Source: Nostoc sp. NMS2
GTDB lineage: Bacteria > Cyanobacteriota > Cyanobacteriia > Cyanobacteriales > Nostocaceae
Reading direction: 5' to 3'
Assembly: GCF_017115105.1 (NCBI RefSeq)
Contig: NZ_JABXKH010000131.1
Location: 1-64,000 of the forward strand
DNA length: 64,000 nt
Shown here: piece by piece, positions 25,265-34,365 of the stretch
Layout of the letters: the number at the start of each line of letters is the position of its first letter
Numbering within the stretch: the stretch's first letter is position 1
The notes under the pieces: generated by a model
Seen by the model: the letters and a program-made list of their open reading frames with translations, nothing else
Databases searched by the model: none
Told to the model about the DNA's origin: nothing
Translations under genes and position numbers: made by a program

Positions 25265-26036
25265 CTATTCATCCCCGCTTCCCCTTTTGGTAGCCACTGG
25301 ACTTTCTAAAAGCTTTGGTGGTGTCAAAGCAGTTAATGAGGCGAAAATCGAAGTTGCAAAAGGCAGCATTACGGGCTTAATTGGCCCCAATGGTGCTGGT
25401 AAAACCACTTTATTTAACTTACTCTCAAATTTCATCCGCCCAGATAAAGGACGAGTAATTTTTGATGGTGAACCCATTCACAATTTGCAACCATATCAAA
25501 TTGCCCAACAGGGAGTAATCCGCACCTTTCAGGTTGCGCGGACTCTCTCGCGGTTGTCGGTGTTAGAAAATATGCTGCTGGCGGCGCAAAAACAAACTGG
25601 TGAAAATTTTTGGCAGGTGCAGTTGCAACCGCACGTTGTCGCTAAGGAAGAAAAGCAACTCCAAGAGCGGGCAATGTTCTTATTAGAATCGGTGGGCTTG
25701 GCAAAAAAAGCAAACGATTATGCTGGTTGCTTGTCTGGTGGACAACGGAAGCTGCTGGAAATGGGACGGGCGCTGATGACTAATCCCAAGTTAATTTTGT
25801 TGGATGAACCAGCTGCTGGGGTGAATCCGAGGTTGATTGATGATATTTGCAATCGCATTATCACTTGGAACCGCCAAGACGGGATGACCTTCTTAATTAT
25901 CGAACACAATATGGATGTCGTGATGTCCTTGTGCGATCGCGTTTGGGTACTTGCCGAAGGGCAGAATTTAGCTGACGGTACACCCGCAGAAATTCAAACT
26001 AATCCCAAAGTTCTAGAAGCTTATTTGGGAAAATAA
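25254..26036 (+). CDS. livG: Branched-chain/neutral amino acid ABC transporter ATP-binding protein (LivG/NatA type)
   Basis: This 260-aa ATPase powers the permease encoded just upstream. Walker A is GPNGAGKTTL near residue 43, the signature is LSGGQRKLLEMGRAL, and Walker B is LILLDEPAAGVNP, a LivG-type ending. The start is TTG at 25254, inside the permease gene, with AAAGGAGG about 8 bases upstream. The C-terminal segment ALAEGQNLADGTPAEIQ-like region is duplicated as a fragment at 26543, beyond the hicAB genes. Confidence 0.93.
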   Translation: MVNNYSSPLPLLVATGLSKSFGGVKAVNEAKIEVAKGSITGLIGPNGAGKTTLFNLLSNFIRPDKGRVIFDGEPIHNLQPYQIAQQGVIRTFQVARTLSRLSVLENMLLAAQKQTGENFWQVQLQPHVVAKEEKQLQERAMFLLESVGLAKKANDYAGCLSGGQRKLLEMGRALMTNPKLILLDEPAAGVNPRLIDDICNRIITWNRQDGMTFLIIEHNMDVVMSLCDRVWVLAEGQNLADGTPAEIQTNPKVLEAYLGK

Positions 26037-26047
26037 ACTTATATGAA

Positions 26048-26279
26048 ATGCCCAAGAAAATTAGAGAACTGAAAAGTTTATTACTGCGATCGGGGTTTAC
26101 TTAATAAATCGGCAAAGGGAAGTCATAGCAAATGGATACATCCAAAATTATCTAAAGCTATTATCATTGCTGGTAAAGATGGTAGTGACGCTAAACTATA
26201 TTTAGAAAAGCAGGTTAATGAAGCACTTGAAGAATTAAATAAGATAGAAACTGACGAACAAGAGGAACCAGAAGCATGA
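26048..26279 (+). pseudogene. Frameshifted HicA toxin gene
   Basis: Translation begins MPKKIRELKSLLLRSGF-like (first frame) and then hits TAA TAA. A shift of one base near 26082-26086 restores an open frame containing KGSHSKWIHPK and the tail IIAGKDGSDAKLYLEKQVNEA, which are typical of HicA mRNA interferases, including the catalytic-type His. The restored frame runs to a TGA at 26277 that overlaps the hicB start by 4 bp. As read, the toxin is inactivated by a single frameshift in or next to a GGGG run. Confidence 0.85.
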
Positions 26280-26500
26280 AATATACCATATTAATTCAAT
26301 GGTCAAATGAAGATGAATGTTATGTAGTTTCATTACCTGATTTCCCAGATATTATGCAGCCTTGTACTGATGGAGACACTTATGAGGAGGCTTTAAAAAA
26401 TGCTCAGGAAGTTTTAGAAATGTTAATCGAATCGTACTTAGAAGATGGTCAGCCTTTACCAGATCCACAAACATTAGGAAAGTCTTTAAAAGTGGCTTAA
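26276..26500 (+). CDS. hicB: HicB family antitoxin
   Basis: This 74-aa protein is a HicB-type antitoxin: the partial RNase-H-like fold starts MKYTILIQWSNEDECYVVSL, followed by PDFPDIMQPCTDGDTYEEAL and a helix with AQEVLEMLIESYLEDG. It lacks a long DNA-binding C-terminal extension. Its ATG overlaps the stop of the broken hicA (ATGA), the classic hicAB arrangement. With the toxin broken, it is an orphan antitoxin that could still neutralise related HicA toxins elsewhere. Confidence 0.92.
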   Translation: MKYTILIQWSNEDECYVVSLPDFPDIMQPCTDGDTYEEALKNAQEVLEMLIESYLEDGQPLPDPQTLGKSLKVA

Positions 26501-26542
26501 TTGTCACCTTTAACTACCAAAAACATCTGACATTTCTATATT

Positions 26543-26629
26543 ATGGATGTCATTATATTCTTGTGCGATCGCGTTTGGGTAATTGCCGAAGGACAGAATT
26601 TAGCTGACGGTACACCCGCAGAAATTCAA
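26543..26629 (+). pseudogene. Duplicated 3' fragment of livG
   Basis: About 87 bp match the livG segment at 25911-25998 with few differences, including the shared TGTGCGATCGCGTTTGGGTA and ACGGTACACCCGCAGAAATT. The copy lies just beyond hicB. A shorter scrap after it (near 26635-26655) resembles livG DNA around 25870-25890. The hicAB genes therefore sit between livG and a partial second copy of its tail. Confidence 0.85.
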
Positions 26630-26654
26630 ATGTAATCGTCAAGACCGGATGATT

Positions 26655-26745
26655 ATGTCTTTGTATTTACTCTGTGTTCTCTGCGTCTCTGTGGTTAAAT
26701 TAATTAATTTTTTTAAACCGCAGAGGCACAGAGAACGCTGAGAAA
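26655..26745. repeat. Inverted repeat (TCTCTGTGGTTAAA / TTTAAACCGCAGAG type)
   Basis: ACTCTGTGTTCTCTGCGTCTCTGTGGTTAAA-type sequence is followed after an AT-rich loop by its approximate reverse complement (AAACCGCAGAGGCACAGAGA). Single arms of this family are also near 19480-19515 and 43200-43250. It is a dispersed spacer repeat, not a gene. Confidence 0.7.
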
Positions 26746-26808
26746 AAACAATCTTATTTTACAAGTCACCTTGAAAAGGCTAGTCCTAATTACGAATTAC
26801 GAATTATT

Positions 26809-27399
26809 TTAATCTTCGTTATTTTCTGCAAAATTGACTTGCTCATAAAGGTCGCGCAATTCAATTTGATAATCAACTGTTTGCAGTGATAAAGTTGCAG
26901 ATTCATGTTCAAGTTCAGTAAATGACCATTGACTTTCCGCAGTTTTTACATACTGCATCACGTGATACTGATATTGGTCAATTAAAATATATTCCTTGAA
27001 TTCGGGAATAGAGCGATAATAAAGAAACTTATCGCCTTGGTCATAATTTTTAGTCGATTTAGATAAAACTTCAGCAATTAACATCGGGTTCATAACCGTT
27101 GTTGTGCTGGTTCCTGTATAAATAGGTTGTCCCTCAATCACCATCACATCAGGATATGTATGCTGCCGATAACGGGGTATCCATAAACGCACATCACCAA
27201 TATAAACATCATAATTTTTACGCCTTAAAGCAATTTTTAAGGATGCAGCTAAATTCAACGCAATTTTATTATGATTTGTAGTGCCACCCGTCATCGGTAC
27301 AATTTCTCCATCACGGTATTCGCTTTTATATTCTGCCTTTTCTTCAATTTCTAAATACTCTTCAGGTGTGTAATATAATTTTTGTGTTTCTAATTGCAT
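26809..27399 (-). CDS. Uma2 family endonuclease-fold protein
   Basis: This 196-aa protein belongs to the Uma2 (DUF820) family, which is expanded in cyanobacteria and has a PD-(D/E)XK nuclease fold of unknown role. The N-terminal LYYTPEEYLEIEEKAEYKSEYRDG, the YPDVMVIEG strand with its Asp, and the LIAEVLSKSTKNYD segment with the Glu are all typical. It is monocistronic. A second Uma2 gene is at 45607. Confidence 0.9.
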   Translation of the reverse strand: MQLETQKLYYTPEEYLEIEEKAEYKSEYRDGEIVPMTGGTTNHNKIALNLAASLKIALRRKNYDVYIGDVRLWIPRYRQHTYPDVMVIEGQPIYTGTSTTTVMNPMLIAEVLSKSTKNYDQGDKFLYYRSIPEFKEYILIDQYQYHVMQYVKTAESQWSFTELEHESATLSLQTVDYQIELRDLYEQVNFAENNED

Positions 27400-27442
27400 A
27401 AAAATACAACCTATGATTTTGCAGTTTATTCATCCTTCATAT

Positions 27443-28003
27443 CTATGTTGTACGCCAATAAACCCCATTCTCTCGCTGCATTAACTGATAGCCAATTAAC
27501 TCCCGTCTCAGGGTGGCGCAATCAGGATGGTAGCGTTTGAGAATGTCATTTACTAGGCGTTCAGGATAGTTGACTCCTATATCAAACTGGTTTACCAACC
27601 ACTTGAGAATAACTAGACGCTTTTTGCGACTAGCGGGAATTTCCTTGAGGTATTCGCCCTCGAAATAGTTTTTCAACACTTTGCTTTCCCAAGCTTCAGT
27701 ATCTACATCCTCAATCAAAGATGCTATTTTCTCAGGTGTAAAAATTTCCTTGCTAATGCTTTGCAAAGCCTCACTATCCAATTTATATAGACGGCTATTA
27801 CCTTCAGGGCGCATTGTCACCAAATTTAGCTCTTTAAGTTTCGCTAAATGATGCGATACCGTCGGTTCCTTGAGTTGCAGTAGTACCGCCAATTCTTCGA
27901 CGCTGCACTCCTGATTTGCTAGGATACCTACAATCTTCAATCGGCTATCATCCGCTAATGCCTTGAAAAAGCGCAGTAAGATGGTAAATTGCTCTGGTTG
28001 CAT
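27443..28003 (-). CDS. ArsR-family regulator with C-terminal DUF2087 domain
   Basis: This 186-aa protein has an ArsR-type winged helix (about 5-90), with FKALADDSRLKIVGILA and the recognition helix region KEPTVSHHLAKLKELNLV. The DUF2087 domain (about 115-180) follows, recognised by KRLVILKWLVNQFD and YPERLVNDILKRYHPD. No metal-binding ELCVC motif is present, so metal sensing is unlikely. A perfect inverted repeat lies directly upstream of its ATG (28011-28038), which strongly suggests autoregulation. Confidence 0.92.
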   Translation of the reverse strand: MQPEQFTILLRFFKALADDSRLKIVGILANQECSVEELAVLLQLKEPTVSHHLAKLKELNLVTMRPEGNSRLYKLDSEALQSISKEIFTPEKIASLIEDVDTEAWESKVLKNYFEGEYLKEIPASRKKRLVILKWLVNQFDIGVNYPERLVNDILKRYHPDCATLRRELIGYQLMQRENGVYWRTT

Positions 28004-28010
28004 AACTAAC

Positions 28011-28050
28011 TTCTAATTAGACATCTATCTAATTAGAAGTATATCTAATT
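28011..28050. promoter_or_regulatory. Likely ArsR operator
   Basis: TTCTAATTAG (28011-28020) and CTAATTAGAA (28029-28038) form a perfect 10-bp inverted repeat with an 8-bp spacer. A third half-site TCTAATT follows at 28044. It begins 8 bp upstream of the ArsR-family gene's start codon (28003), where binding would block transcription or initiation. Confidence 0.8.
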
Positions 28051-28058
28051 GAAAAGCT

Positions 28059-28094
28059 AAGATCCCCGACTTCGTAAAAGTTGTCGGGGATCTT
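28059..28094 (-). terminator. Terminator hairpin after hemA
   Basis: AAGATCCCCGAC (28059-28070) and GTCGGGGATCTT (28083-28094) form a perfect 12-bp stem, 11 bp beyond the hemA stop. On the minus strand it is followed by AGCTTTTC. It closely resembles the hairpin at 21231. Confidence 0.75.
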
Positions 28095-28104
28095 ATAGTT
28101 CAGT

Positions 28105-29391
28105 TTAACTAAACTGCTCCCCTGCATCCAGGTTAAATAACATTTGCAGAGTTTGCATACAGCGCCGTCTAGCTTCAACATCTTGCTGCGATCGCAACTG
28201 TACCATCGGATCGTGTAAAATTTTATTGACAATTCCCCGTGTTAATGCCTCAATCACCTCTTGATGTTTTTCGGCGAATTCCGAACCCAATCTCGACAAA
28301 GCTTTTTCTAGCTCTTGTTCGCGGATGGTTTCAACTTTATTTCGCAGACAGCTAATAGTAGTCACAGTTTCTAAACTGCGCCACCAAATATCAAAAGCTT
28401 CCACTTCTTCTTCTAAAAGTCGCTCGGCTTCCTGTGCAATCTTCCGACGGCTTTCGTAGTTTTGCGCCACTACAGCCTTCAAATCATCCACATTAAACGC
28501 CTGCACATTTTCTAGTTCATTGACATCCACATGAACATTACGCGGCACAGAAATATCAAATAACATCAGAGAACGCTGAACTTCTAAAACCATTTCCAAC
28601 TTGGCGCGGTCAAGTATTGGCTCCGTTGCTGAAGTACTTGTAAACACCAAATCACTAGCGGCAATTACAGTCATCATTTCCGATAGCGGATGAATTTGGA
28701 TCGGTTGTTGAGGGAACTGCTTTGTTAATTCCTCTGCACGTTCACGAGAGCGATTTACAATACTAATTTCCACAGCACCTTTAGAAAGTAGGTGTTGCAC
28801 CAGGAGCCGTGACATTTTACCAGCACCTAAAATTACCACTCGGCAAGCAGCTAAATTTGCTACTTTTATTTGTGCTAATTCCACAGCTGCCGAACTAATA
28901 GAGACAGCGCCAGTACCAATACTAGTTTCAGTGCGAACCCGCTTACCAGCCGTCAACGCTTGTTTAAATAATCGATTCAAAATGGTTTTTATACCGTTAT
29001 ATTGCTGTCCCAGTTTGTGAGTAGTTTTCACCTGAGCCAGAATTTGACCTTCTCCGAGTACCAGACTATCTAAACCACCTGCTACCCGCATGACGTGCAT
29101 CACTGCATCATCATGTAGCAGCATAAATAGGTGCTGTCGCAGAGAAAGCACGGGTAACTTACTATATTCCGCAAGAAACTGAGTTATTTCTCGGATACCT
29201 TGGTCTGCTTCACTGGTAACAATGTAGATTTCTAGGCGGTTACAAGTGCTAAGAATTGCAACTTCATCAATATGAGGATAGCTGGCCAGTTGAGCGATCG
29301 CACTTTCAATCTGTGGTTCTGGAATGCTCAGTTTTTCCCGGACTTCTACTGGGGCTGTTTTATGGCTTAACCCCACCACTGCTATATTCAT
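28105..29391 (-). CDS. hemA: Glutamyl-tRNA reductase
   Basis: This 428-aa enzyme reduces glutamyl-tRNA to glutamate-1-semialdehyde, the committed step of haem, chlorophyll and bilin synthesis. The start [21 protein letters not shown], the catalytic Cys50 in STCNRLEIY, the NADPH site [13 protein letters not shown] and the C-terminal dimerisation helices are intact. The next gene on this strand upstream is glpX, about 240 bp away, so it probably has its own promoter. Confidence 0.97.
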   Translation of the reverse strand: MNIAVVGLSHKTAPVEVREKLSIPEPQIESAIAQLASYPHIDEVAILSTCNRLEIYIVTSEADQGIREITQFLAEYSKLPVLSLRQHLFMLLHDDAVMHVMRVAGGLDSLVLGEGQILAQVKTTHKLGQQYNGIKTILNRLFKQALTAGKRVRTETSIGTGAVSISSAAVELAQIKVANLAACRVVILGAGKMSRLLVQHLLSKGAVEISIVNRSRERAEELTKQFPQQPIQIHPLSEMMTVIAASDLVFTSTSATEPILDRAKLEMVLEVQRSLMLFDISVPRNVHVDVNELENVQAFNVDDLKAVVAQNYESRRKIAQEAERLLEEEVEAFDIWWRSLETVTTISCLRNKVETIREQELEKALSRLGSEFAEKHQEVIEALTRGIVNKILHDPMVQLRSQQDVEARRRCMQTLQMLFNLDAGEQFS

Positions 29392-29631
29392 TTGCTAAAT
29401 CGTAGTTACTAGTTGGTAGTTGAAAATAGGGCATTGAGTCAGAATAGGGAATGGGGAATTTTTGTTTATTGGTTGGTAGTCTTTTCCAGCAACAAACAAC
29501 AAATAATCACTAACTACTAACTACTAACTACTATAAGAATGAAGCATTTGGGTGAATATTTTTCATTTATATTGAAAGATTTCTTTCCAAACGCTTCGCC
29601 CCTATTTTTATCATTCCCCATTCCCTAAAAA

Positions 29632-30669
29632 TTAGTTCAGTTGCAGAGTCTTGGGTTCACCAAACATGTGAATTGTATCAACAAATCGAGCAGTTTTCGA
29701 TTGGTTGGAAATTACCAAGCTTTGAGTTCTTGCTCCGCCGTTAAAGAAACGCACACCTTCCATCAGATTACCACCGGTAATGCCGCTAGCAGCGAACAGA
29801 ACAGTTTTACCAGATGCCAGTTCATGAGCATCATAGACCTTATCGGGGTCATTGATATTCATAGACGTTAAACGCTCAATATTGGCTTCTCTGCTTTCTC
29901 CAATCAGACCTGTTTTTACTACTGCTGGATCGTAGATCAGTTGACCTTGGAAGTGTCCACCCAAAGCACGCATTGCTGCTGCCGAGATCACACCTTCAGG
30001 AGCCGCACCGATACCCATCAGCGCGTGGATATTAGTTCCAGCAAAACCACAGCTGATAGCTGCACCCACATCACCATCTGAAATTAGGGCGACTCTCGCT
30101 CCCGCCTCACGGATTTCTTTAATTAAATCGTTGTGGCGTTCGCGCTTCATGACCACGATCACGAGTTCTTCAATAGAGCGTTCTAGACACTCAGCGAGAA
30201 TCTTCAGGTTTTCTGTTGCTGACTTGTTGATGTCTACCTTGCCCTTAGCTGCGGGAGGTGCTGCTAACTTCTTCATGTAAAAGTCAGGAGCAGCAAATAA
30301 TCCACCCTTTTCAGAAATTGCCAAGACAGCCATCGAACCAGGTTGTCCATAAGCTACCAAGTTCGTACCTTCACAGGGGTCAACCGCGATATCAATTTCG
30401 ATTAATTCATCGGGGTTACACAAACTACTAGCATTTGGTTGAGTACAGATACCAACTTCTTCTCCGATGTATAACATCGGAGCGTCATCGCGTTCGCCTT
30501 CTCCAATCACAATGCGACCACGCATATAGATTTTATTCATCCGCTCCCGCATAGCTTCCACAGCTACTTGGTCAGCGATGTTTTTTTCGCCTTTACCCAT
30601 CCACTTTGCGGATGCGATCGCGGCTTGCTCTACTACTTCAATAATCTCTAACCCAAGTGTATTTTCCAC
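29632..30669 (-). CDS. glpX: Class II fructose-1,6-/sedoheptulose-1,7-bisphosphatase
   Basis: This 345-aa enzyme is the bifunctional GlpX-type bisphosphatase of the cyanobacterial Calvin cycle. Metal and substrate motifs include [15 protein letters not shown] (about residues 57-71), DPCEGTNL (96-103), the SDGDVGAAI stretch and [14 protein letters not shown]. Length is typical. It is monocistronic. A GTG-free, clear ATG start is followed by the usual [17 protein letters not shown]. Confidence 0.96.
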   Translation of the reverse strand: MENTLGLEIIEVVEQAAIASAKWMGKGEKNIADQVAVEAMRERMNKIYMRGRIVIGEGERDDAPMLYIGEEVGICTQPNASSLCNPDELIEIDIAVDPCEGTNLVAYGQPGSMAVLAISEKGGLFAAPDFYMKKLAAPPAAKGKVDINKSATENLKILAECLERSIEELVIVVMKRERHNDLIKEIREAGARVALISDGDVGAAISCGFAGTNIHALMGIGAAPEGVISAAAMRALGGHFQGQLIYDPAVVKTGLIGESREANIERLTSMNINDPDKVYDAHELASGKTVLFAASGITGGNLMEGVRFFNGGARTQSLVISNQSKTARFVDTIHMFGEPKTLQLN

Positions 30670-31023
30670 AGAGTCTGCCCTCTCAACTGCTTGAATTTGC
30701 GCCGCTTTATCTGGCTATTTCAGTCTTCAAGTCTACCAAAGGGCGGATACACGTGGAAGAAAGTTAAGTTTTACTGCTAACTGGTTAGAAAAGTACCAGT
30801 TAGCACATCTTAATTTTTCACTCCTACAACTCCAGTATAAAGCGTGTTCAAAAGCAACTAAGTTAAGAACTAGCACAAATCGGTAGCAGTGTATATCTAG
30901 AACATTGCTTTTCTTCAGTGTTTATCTTTAGGTATAAAATAATAAAGAAAAAAGCTGATAAATTCACTAAAAACTGAAAAACGAGGCGGAGAGTAAATAG
31001 CTTGTCAAATTAAGAGGTTAATC
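30670..31023. other. Divergent spacer glpX / DUF981 gene
   Basis: This 354-bp divergent region contains no gene. It should hold promoters for glpX (minus) and the DUF981 gene (plus). I see no clear palindrome or riboswitch-like fold. Confidence 0.5.
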
Positions 31024-31596
31024 GTGTTTATCGACTACATCACTCTCATGTTAATCAACATGGTAGCTGGATTATTTCTACTAGCTGACTATGTGTATCG
31101 CGGTATAGACAGTTACGATCAAAGACCGTGGATTCCAGGATTTGGAATTACAGGTGCGATCGCCCTCACAACTGGTTTACACATGAGTTTCACCTGGCCC
31201 GTTATTGGCAGCTTTAACATTGCCTTTGGTGAAACAAGTGTCTTATTTGGAATCTTGTTTATTGCGGCTGCAATCGCACTTGCTCAAGGTTGGGATTTAT
31301 TGACAATAGCAGTTTACGGCTTCTTTGCTGGTGTAGTTGCGATCGTAGTGGGTATCCGCATCATCAACTTGAATTTGACAAAGCAACCGCTTTTATCGGG
31401 AATCGGCTTTATTTTAACTGGCTTAGGTGGTATTTTTGCAGCGCCAACCCTCTATTGGAAAACCAACCGAACCTGGCGGCTAATTGGCGTAGCAGTGCTA
31501 ATAGTAGCCGCTCTAATTTGGGCATTGACTGGATATTTGTCTTACTGGAATCATTTAGAGAGTTTTCAAAAGTGGGTTCCAGCGCCGATGCGGTAA
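31024..31596 (+). CDS. DUF981 family membrane protein
   Basis: This 190-aa protein has about six hydrophobic helices and matches the DUF981 pattern (VAGLFLLADYVYRG, then WPVIGSFNIAFGE and FGILFIAAAIALAQGW). Function is unknown; transport of a small molecule is only a guess. The start is a GTG at 31024 preceded by AAGAGG. It is followed after about 50 bp by a glutaredoxin gene on the same strand. Confidence 0.85.
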   Translation: MFIDYITLMLINMVAGLFLLADYVYRGIDSYDQRPWIPGFGITGAIALTTGLHMSFTWPVIGSFNIAFGETSVLFGILFIAAAIALAQGWDLLTIAVYGFFAGVVAIVVGIRIINLNLTKQPLLSGIGFILTGLGGIFAAPTLYWKTNRTWRLIGVAVLIVAALIWALTGYLSYWNHLESFQKWVPAPMR

Positions 31597-31644
31597 GCAA
31601 TGATCTAGGCTAGAGACATAGTTAAAACCTTGCTTAAGAAAACT

Positions 31645-31959
31645 ATGCTGGACTTTCTTAATCCCCTATTAAATCGCCATCCAGAGCGAGTTAAAGCCAA
31701 CGTCGAACTTTACACGTGGCAAACTTGCCCTTACTGCATTCGTGCCAAAATACTGCTGTGGTGGAAAGGTGTAAATTTTACTGAATATAAAATCGACGGC
31801 GATGAAGCAGCCAGAGCTAAAATGGCAGAACGCGCTAACGGACGACGTACCGTACCGCAAATTTTTATTAATAACCAGCACATTGGCGGCTGCGATGACC
31901 TCTATCAGCTAGACACACAAAGCCAACTCGATCCCCTTTTAGCCCAAGCCGCTATTTAA
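31645..31959 (+). CDS. grxC: Glutaredoxin 3 (dithiol CPYC)
   Basis: This protein is 104 aa from the ATG at 31645; an upstream TTG at 31630 would add five residues. It is a dithiol glutaredoxin with the active site TCPYC, the GSH-binding TVPQIFIN segment and a terminal GGCDDL loop. It reduces protein and glutathione disulfides in the cytosol. It may be co-transcribed with the DUF981 gene 48 bp upstream. Confidence 0.95.
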   Translation: MLDFLNPLLNRHPERVKANVELYTWQTCPYCIRAKILLWWKGVNFTEYKIDGDEAARAKMAERANGRRTVPQIFINNQHIGGCDDLYQLDTQSQLDPLLAQAAI

Positions 31960-32177
31960 CAATAAGATTATCCCCTAAGATGAATTTAAACCTCACCGAT
32001 GTTGAAACCTAGAGTTTTTTAAAAGATATACAGCAGATTGCAAGTAAGTGAGGTACAAAATCTAGGATTGATTTAATCAGATATTAAAGAGTTTCTACCT
32101 CTTCCCTCCTGCCTTCTGCCTCCTGCCTCAAAACCCGTAACTTTGTACTTCATGCAAATGAAAACTGCTGTATTTAT

Positions 32178-32262
32178 GTAGGTTGGGTGGAGTGAAACGC
32201 AACCCAACATTATCACCAAATTTTATGTTGGGTTACGCGATCGCTGCACCCAACCTACAAAA
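32178..32262. repeat. GTAGGTTGGGT palindromic repeat
   Basis: The ends (GTAGGTTGGGTG and the inverse CACCCAACCTAC) and an inner pair (AACCCAACAT/ATGTTGGGTT) form a long imperfect hairpin. The inner loop includes a HIP1-like CGCGATCGC. Confidence 0.75.
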
Positions 32263-32332
32263 CTACTTTTTTGTAGGAAGGTGTATTAATACGGTTCGGT
32301 TAAGGTTTTTTGATGAAAATTCTAGATCGCAA

Positions 32333-32401
32333 AGACGCGATAAATCGCCGTCAAGACGAAAGACTGAATTATTGTAGAGACGGCGATTCATCGCGTCTCT
32401 T
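32333..32401. repeat. GACGCGAT inverted repeat pair
   Basis: AGACGCGATAAATCGCCGTC and its near-inverse GACGGCGATTCATCGCGTCT lie about 30 bp apart, just upstream of tadA. Confidence 0.7.
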
Positions 32402-32449
32402 GTCTTAATCAAGGCAAGCATAATTTTAAAATTTTATATTGATAAGAAG

Positions 32450-32935
32450 ATGCTAACTAAATACACAGAATATCTTATACATCAACAATGGATGAGTTGT
32501 GCCCTAGAATTAGCAAAAGTAGCAGGTGATGCAGGTGAAGTCCCTGTAGGTGCTGTTATCATTGATTCAACAGGCAAATTGCTGGCACAAGGAGAAAACA
32601 GAAAAGAACGCGACAAAGATCCTACCGCTCATGCGGAAATTCTCGCTCTCAAAGCAGCTGCAACAACTTTACAAAATTGGCATCTTAATGAATGTACCCT
32701 CTACGTAACTCTTGAACCGTGTCCCATGTGTGCAGGTGCTATTTTGCAAGCGCGTGTAGGACAACTTGTATATGGAGTAGACGATACAAAAACTGGCGCA
32801 ATTCGTACAGTTATTAACATACCCGATAGTGCTGCTTCTAATCACCGTCTCCAGGTCATTGGAGGCATTCTAGAGTCAGCTTGTCGTGAGCAATTACAGG
32901 CTTGGTTTACCACTAGGCGGCGTAAGGTAAACTAA
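32450..32935 (+). CDS. tadA: tRNA-specific adenosine deaminase
   Basis: This 161-aa zinc enzyme converts adenosine to inosine at the wobble position of tRNA-Arg(ACG). The catalytic HAE (61-63) and zinc ligands in PCPMC (Cys91, Cys94) are exact. The surrounding VPVGAVIID and VDDTKTGA segments fit the family. The start is ATG 32450, preceded by AAGAAG. The plsC-like gene follows 113 bp later. Confidence 0.95.
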   Translation: MLTKYTEYLIHQQWMSCALELAKVAGDAGEVPVGAVIIDSTGKLLAQGENRKERDKDPTAHAEILALKAAATTLQNWHLNECTLYVTLEPCPMCAGAILQARVGQLVYGVDDTKTGAIRTVINIPDSAASNHRLQVIGGILESACREQLQAWFTTRRRKVN

Positions 32936-33048
32936 CGGACAGAGGTAAAACTGTCCATCTAGTACGACACAACTCACGCAAGAGAATCTACGGTGTAACT
33001 AATCAGGCTTTTCGTTAAATTTTTACCCGTCAATCAGCTGCATCCGTC

Positions 33049-33807
33049 ATGATGGAATTTTACTCTTCATCCGATCCCCGCCAGCGCCCACCAGCAAATG
33101 ATCAGGTGGCTGGTACTACCTCAAAGGTTTCCCCTTGGTTAAGTCCTCTGGCATATTTATTAGGCCGTCACTGCCTATTACCATTATTCTTTGGGCAAAT
33201 TAGAATAACCGGACAAAAAAATATCCCTACAACTGGGCCTATTATCCTCGCACCTACTCATCGGGCGCGTTGGGATGCATTACTTGTACCCTACGCAACT
33301 GCTGATTGTCGCAGAGAACAAGACCTCCGGTTTATGGTGACTATTGACGAATGCCAAGGTTTACAAGGCTGGTTTGTCAAACGTTTGGGGGGGTTTGCTG
33401 TAAATTCTAAGCATCCGTCAATCCGCACACTGCGACATGGAGTTGAGCTACTTCAACAGAAAAAAACGCTGGTCATCTTTCCAGAAGGTAATATTTTTCG
33501 TGATGGTCAAGTTCACCAGTTGAAACCGGGAATTGCTCGTCTTGCTTTGAGTGCTGAATCTAGTCATTCTGGGCTGGGAGTGAAAATTATACCCATAGGT
33601 ATTAATTACAGCCAACCTTATCCAAATTGGGGTACAGATGTAAGTATTGACATTGGCTCACCAATCAGAGTAGCGGATTACATGAGTGGCTGTATAAAAC
33701 ACGATGCCAAAAGCATCACAACTGATTTAGGAAAGGCACTGCAACAATTAAGCCATCAAGAAACAAAAATTACTAATCACGCATTTGCAGAAATTACTAA
33801 TTCTTGA
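33049..33807 (+). CDS. plsC: 1-acyl-sn-glycerol-3-phosphate acyltransferase
   Basis: This 252-aa acyltransferase makes phosphatidic acid in membrane lipid synthesis. The catalytic HX4D motif (His71 to Asp76), the FPEG motif (145-148) and a conserved PIGINY segment are present. It has a short hydrophobic region near 30-50. Two consecutive ATG codons (33049, 33052) are possible starts. Which acyl donor and lysophospholipid it prefers cannot be told from sequence. Confidence 0.92.
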   Translation: MMEFYSSSDPRQRPPANDQVAGTTSKVSPWLSPLAYLLGRHCLLPLFFGQIRITGQKNIPTTGPIILAPTHRARWDALLVPYATADCRREQDLRFMVTIDECQGLQGWFVKRLGGFAVNSKHPSIRTLRHGVELLQQKKTLVIFPEGNIFRDGQVHQLKPGIARLALSAESSHSGLGVKIIPIGINYSQPYPNWGTDVSIDIGSPIRVADYMSGCIKHDAKSITTDLGKALQQLSHQETKITNHAFAEITNS

Positions 33808-34365
33808 TCTCGTCAAAGGGCAAGAGTCCCAAGACAGGCTCTTAACCACTGGCCAATGACTGTGCATGATTAAGAAACTGCACGTTTTCAATGTTTGACA
33901 CTAATTCCTAACTAGCTATATCCATCCTGAATTAAGTCACCAAAGATTTAGTGCTATTTTGCAACCTTTGAGGATGTATACATATATAGATTACTCTCTA
34001 TTGACAGGATATTTAGCCAAATTGGCATTTTTTTGAGCAAATAGCTAATAATTGTCTGCAAACTACTGAATTGGTCGATAAAAAACATTTTTGCTACTTC
34101 AGTTAGATAGTTACAAGGTGGTTGCTAGTAAACCGATGATTGGAAAATCAGAGTAGTTAACGTGTTAACGCAGTCCACCGTAGTATCGCTCATCACGAGG
34201 ATTTAAGTTAGTTACTATACAAGGGCAATGGGAACTCTATTAAAGCAATTTTCAGTCCTAAATCAGAGATACTTAGGATGTAACTTTGCTTTGTCCAAAA
34301 CCAAAACAGAGTTAAGATACCCGAAGTTTCCATAACTTAGTATAGTTGTCGCACTAATTGATCCC
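33808..34365. other. Long AT-rich spacer with a possible promoter
   Basis: No gene is seen in 558 bp. A sigma-70-like pair, TTGACA (33895-33900) and TATATC (33917-33922) with a 16-bp spacer, lies in the first third, far from the next start codon. If used, it would imply a leader of about 440 nt or a small RNA. Confidence 0.4.
33895..33922 (+). promoter_or_regulatory. Possible sigma-70-like promoter
   Basis: A perfect -35 TTGACA and a -10-like TATATC are separated by 16 bp. The nearest plus-strand start is at 34366. This is consensus match by eye only. Confidence 0.35.

Larger units (their letters stand above)
31960..32449. other. Repeat-rich spacer
   Basis: No gene is seen. It carries a GTAGGTTGGGTGGAGTG...CCCAACCTACAA palindromic repeat (about 32178-32262) and an AGACGCGATAAATCGCCGTC/GACGGCGATTCATCGCGTCT inverted pair (about 32333-32401). 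Both are familiar dispersed repeats of Nostocales. Confidence 0.65.

Noticed and set aside
32183..32377. 64-codon plus-strand frame before tadA
   Set aside because: It lies entirely in dispersed palindromic repeats.
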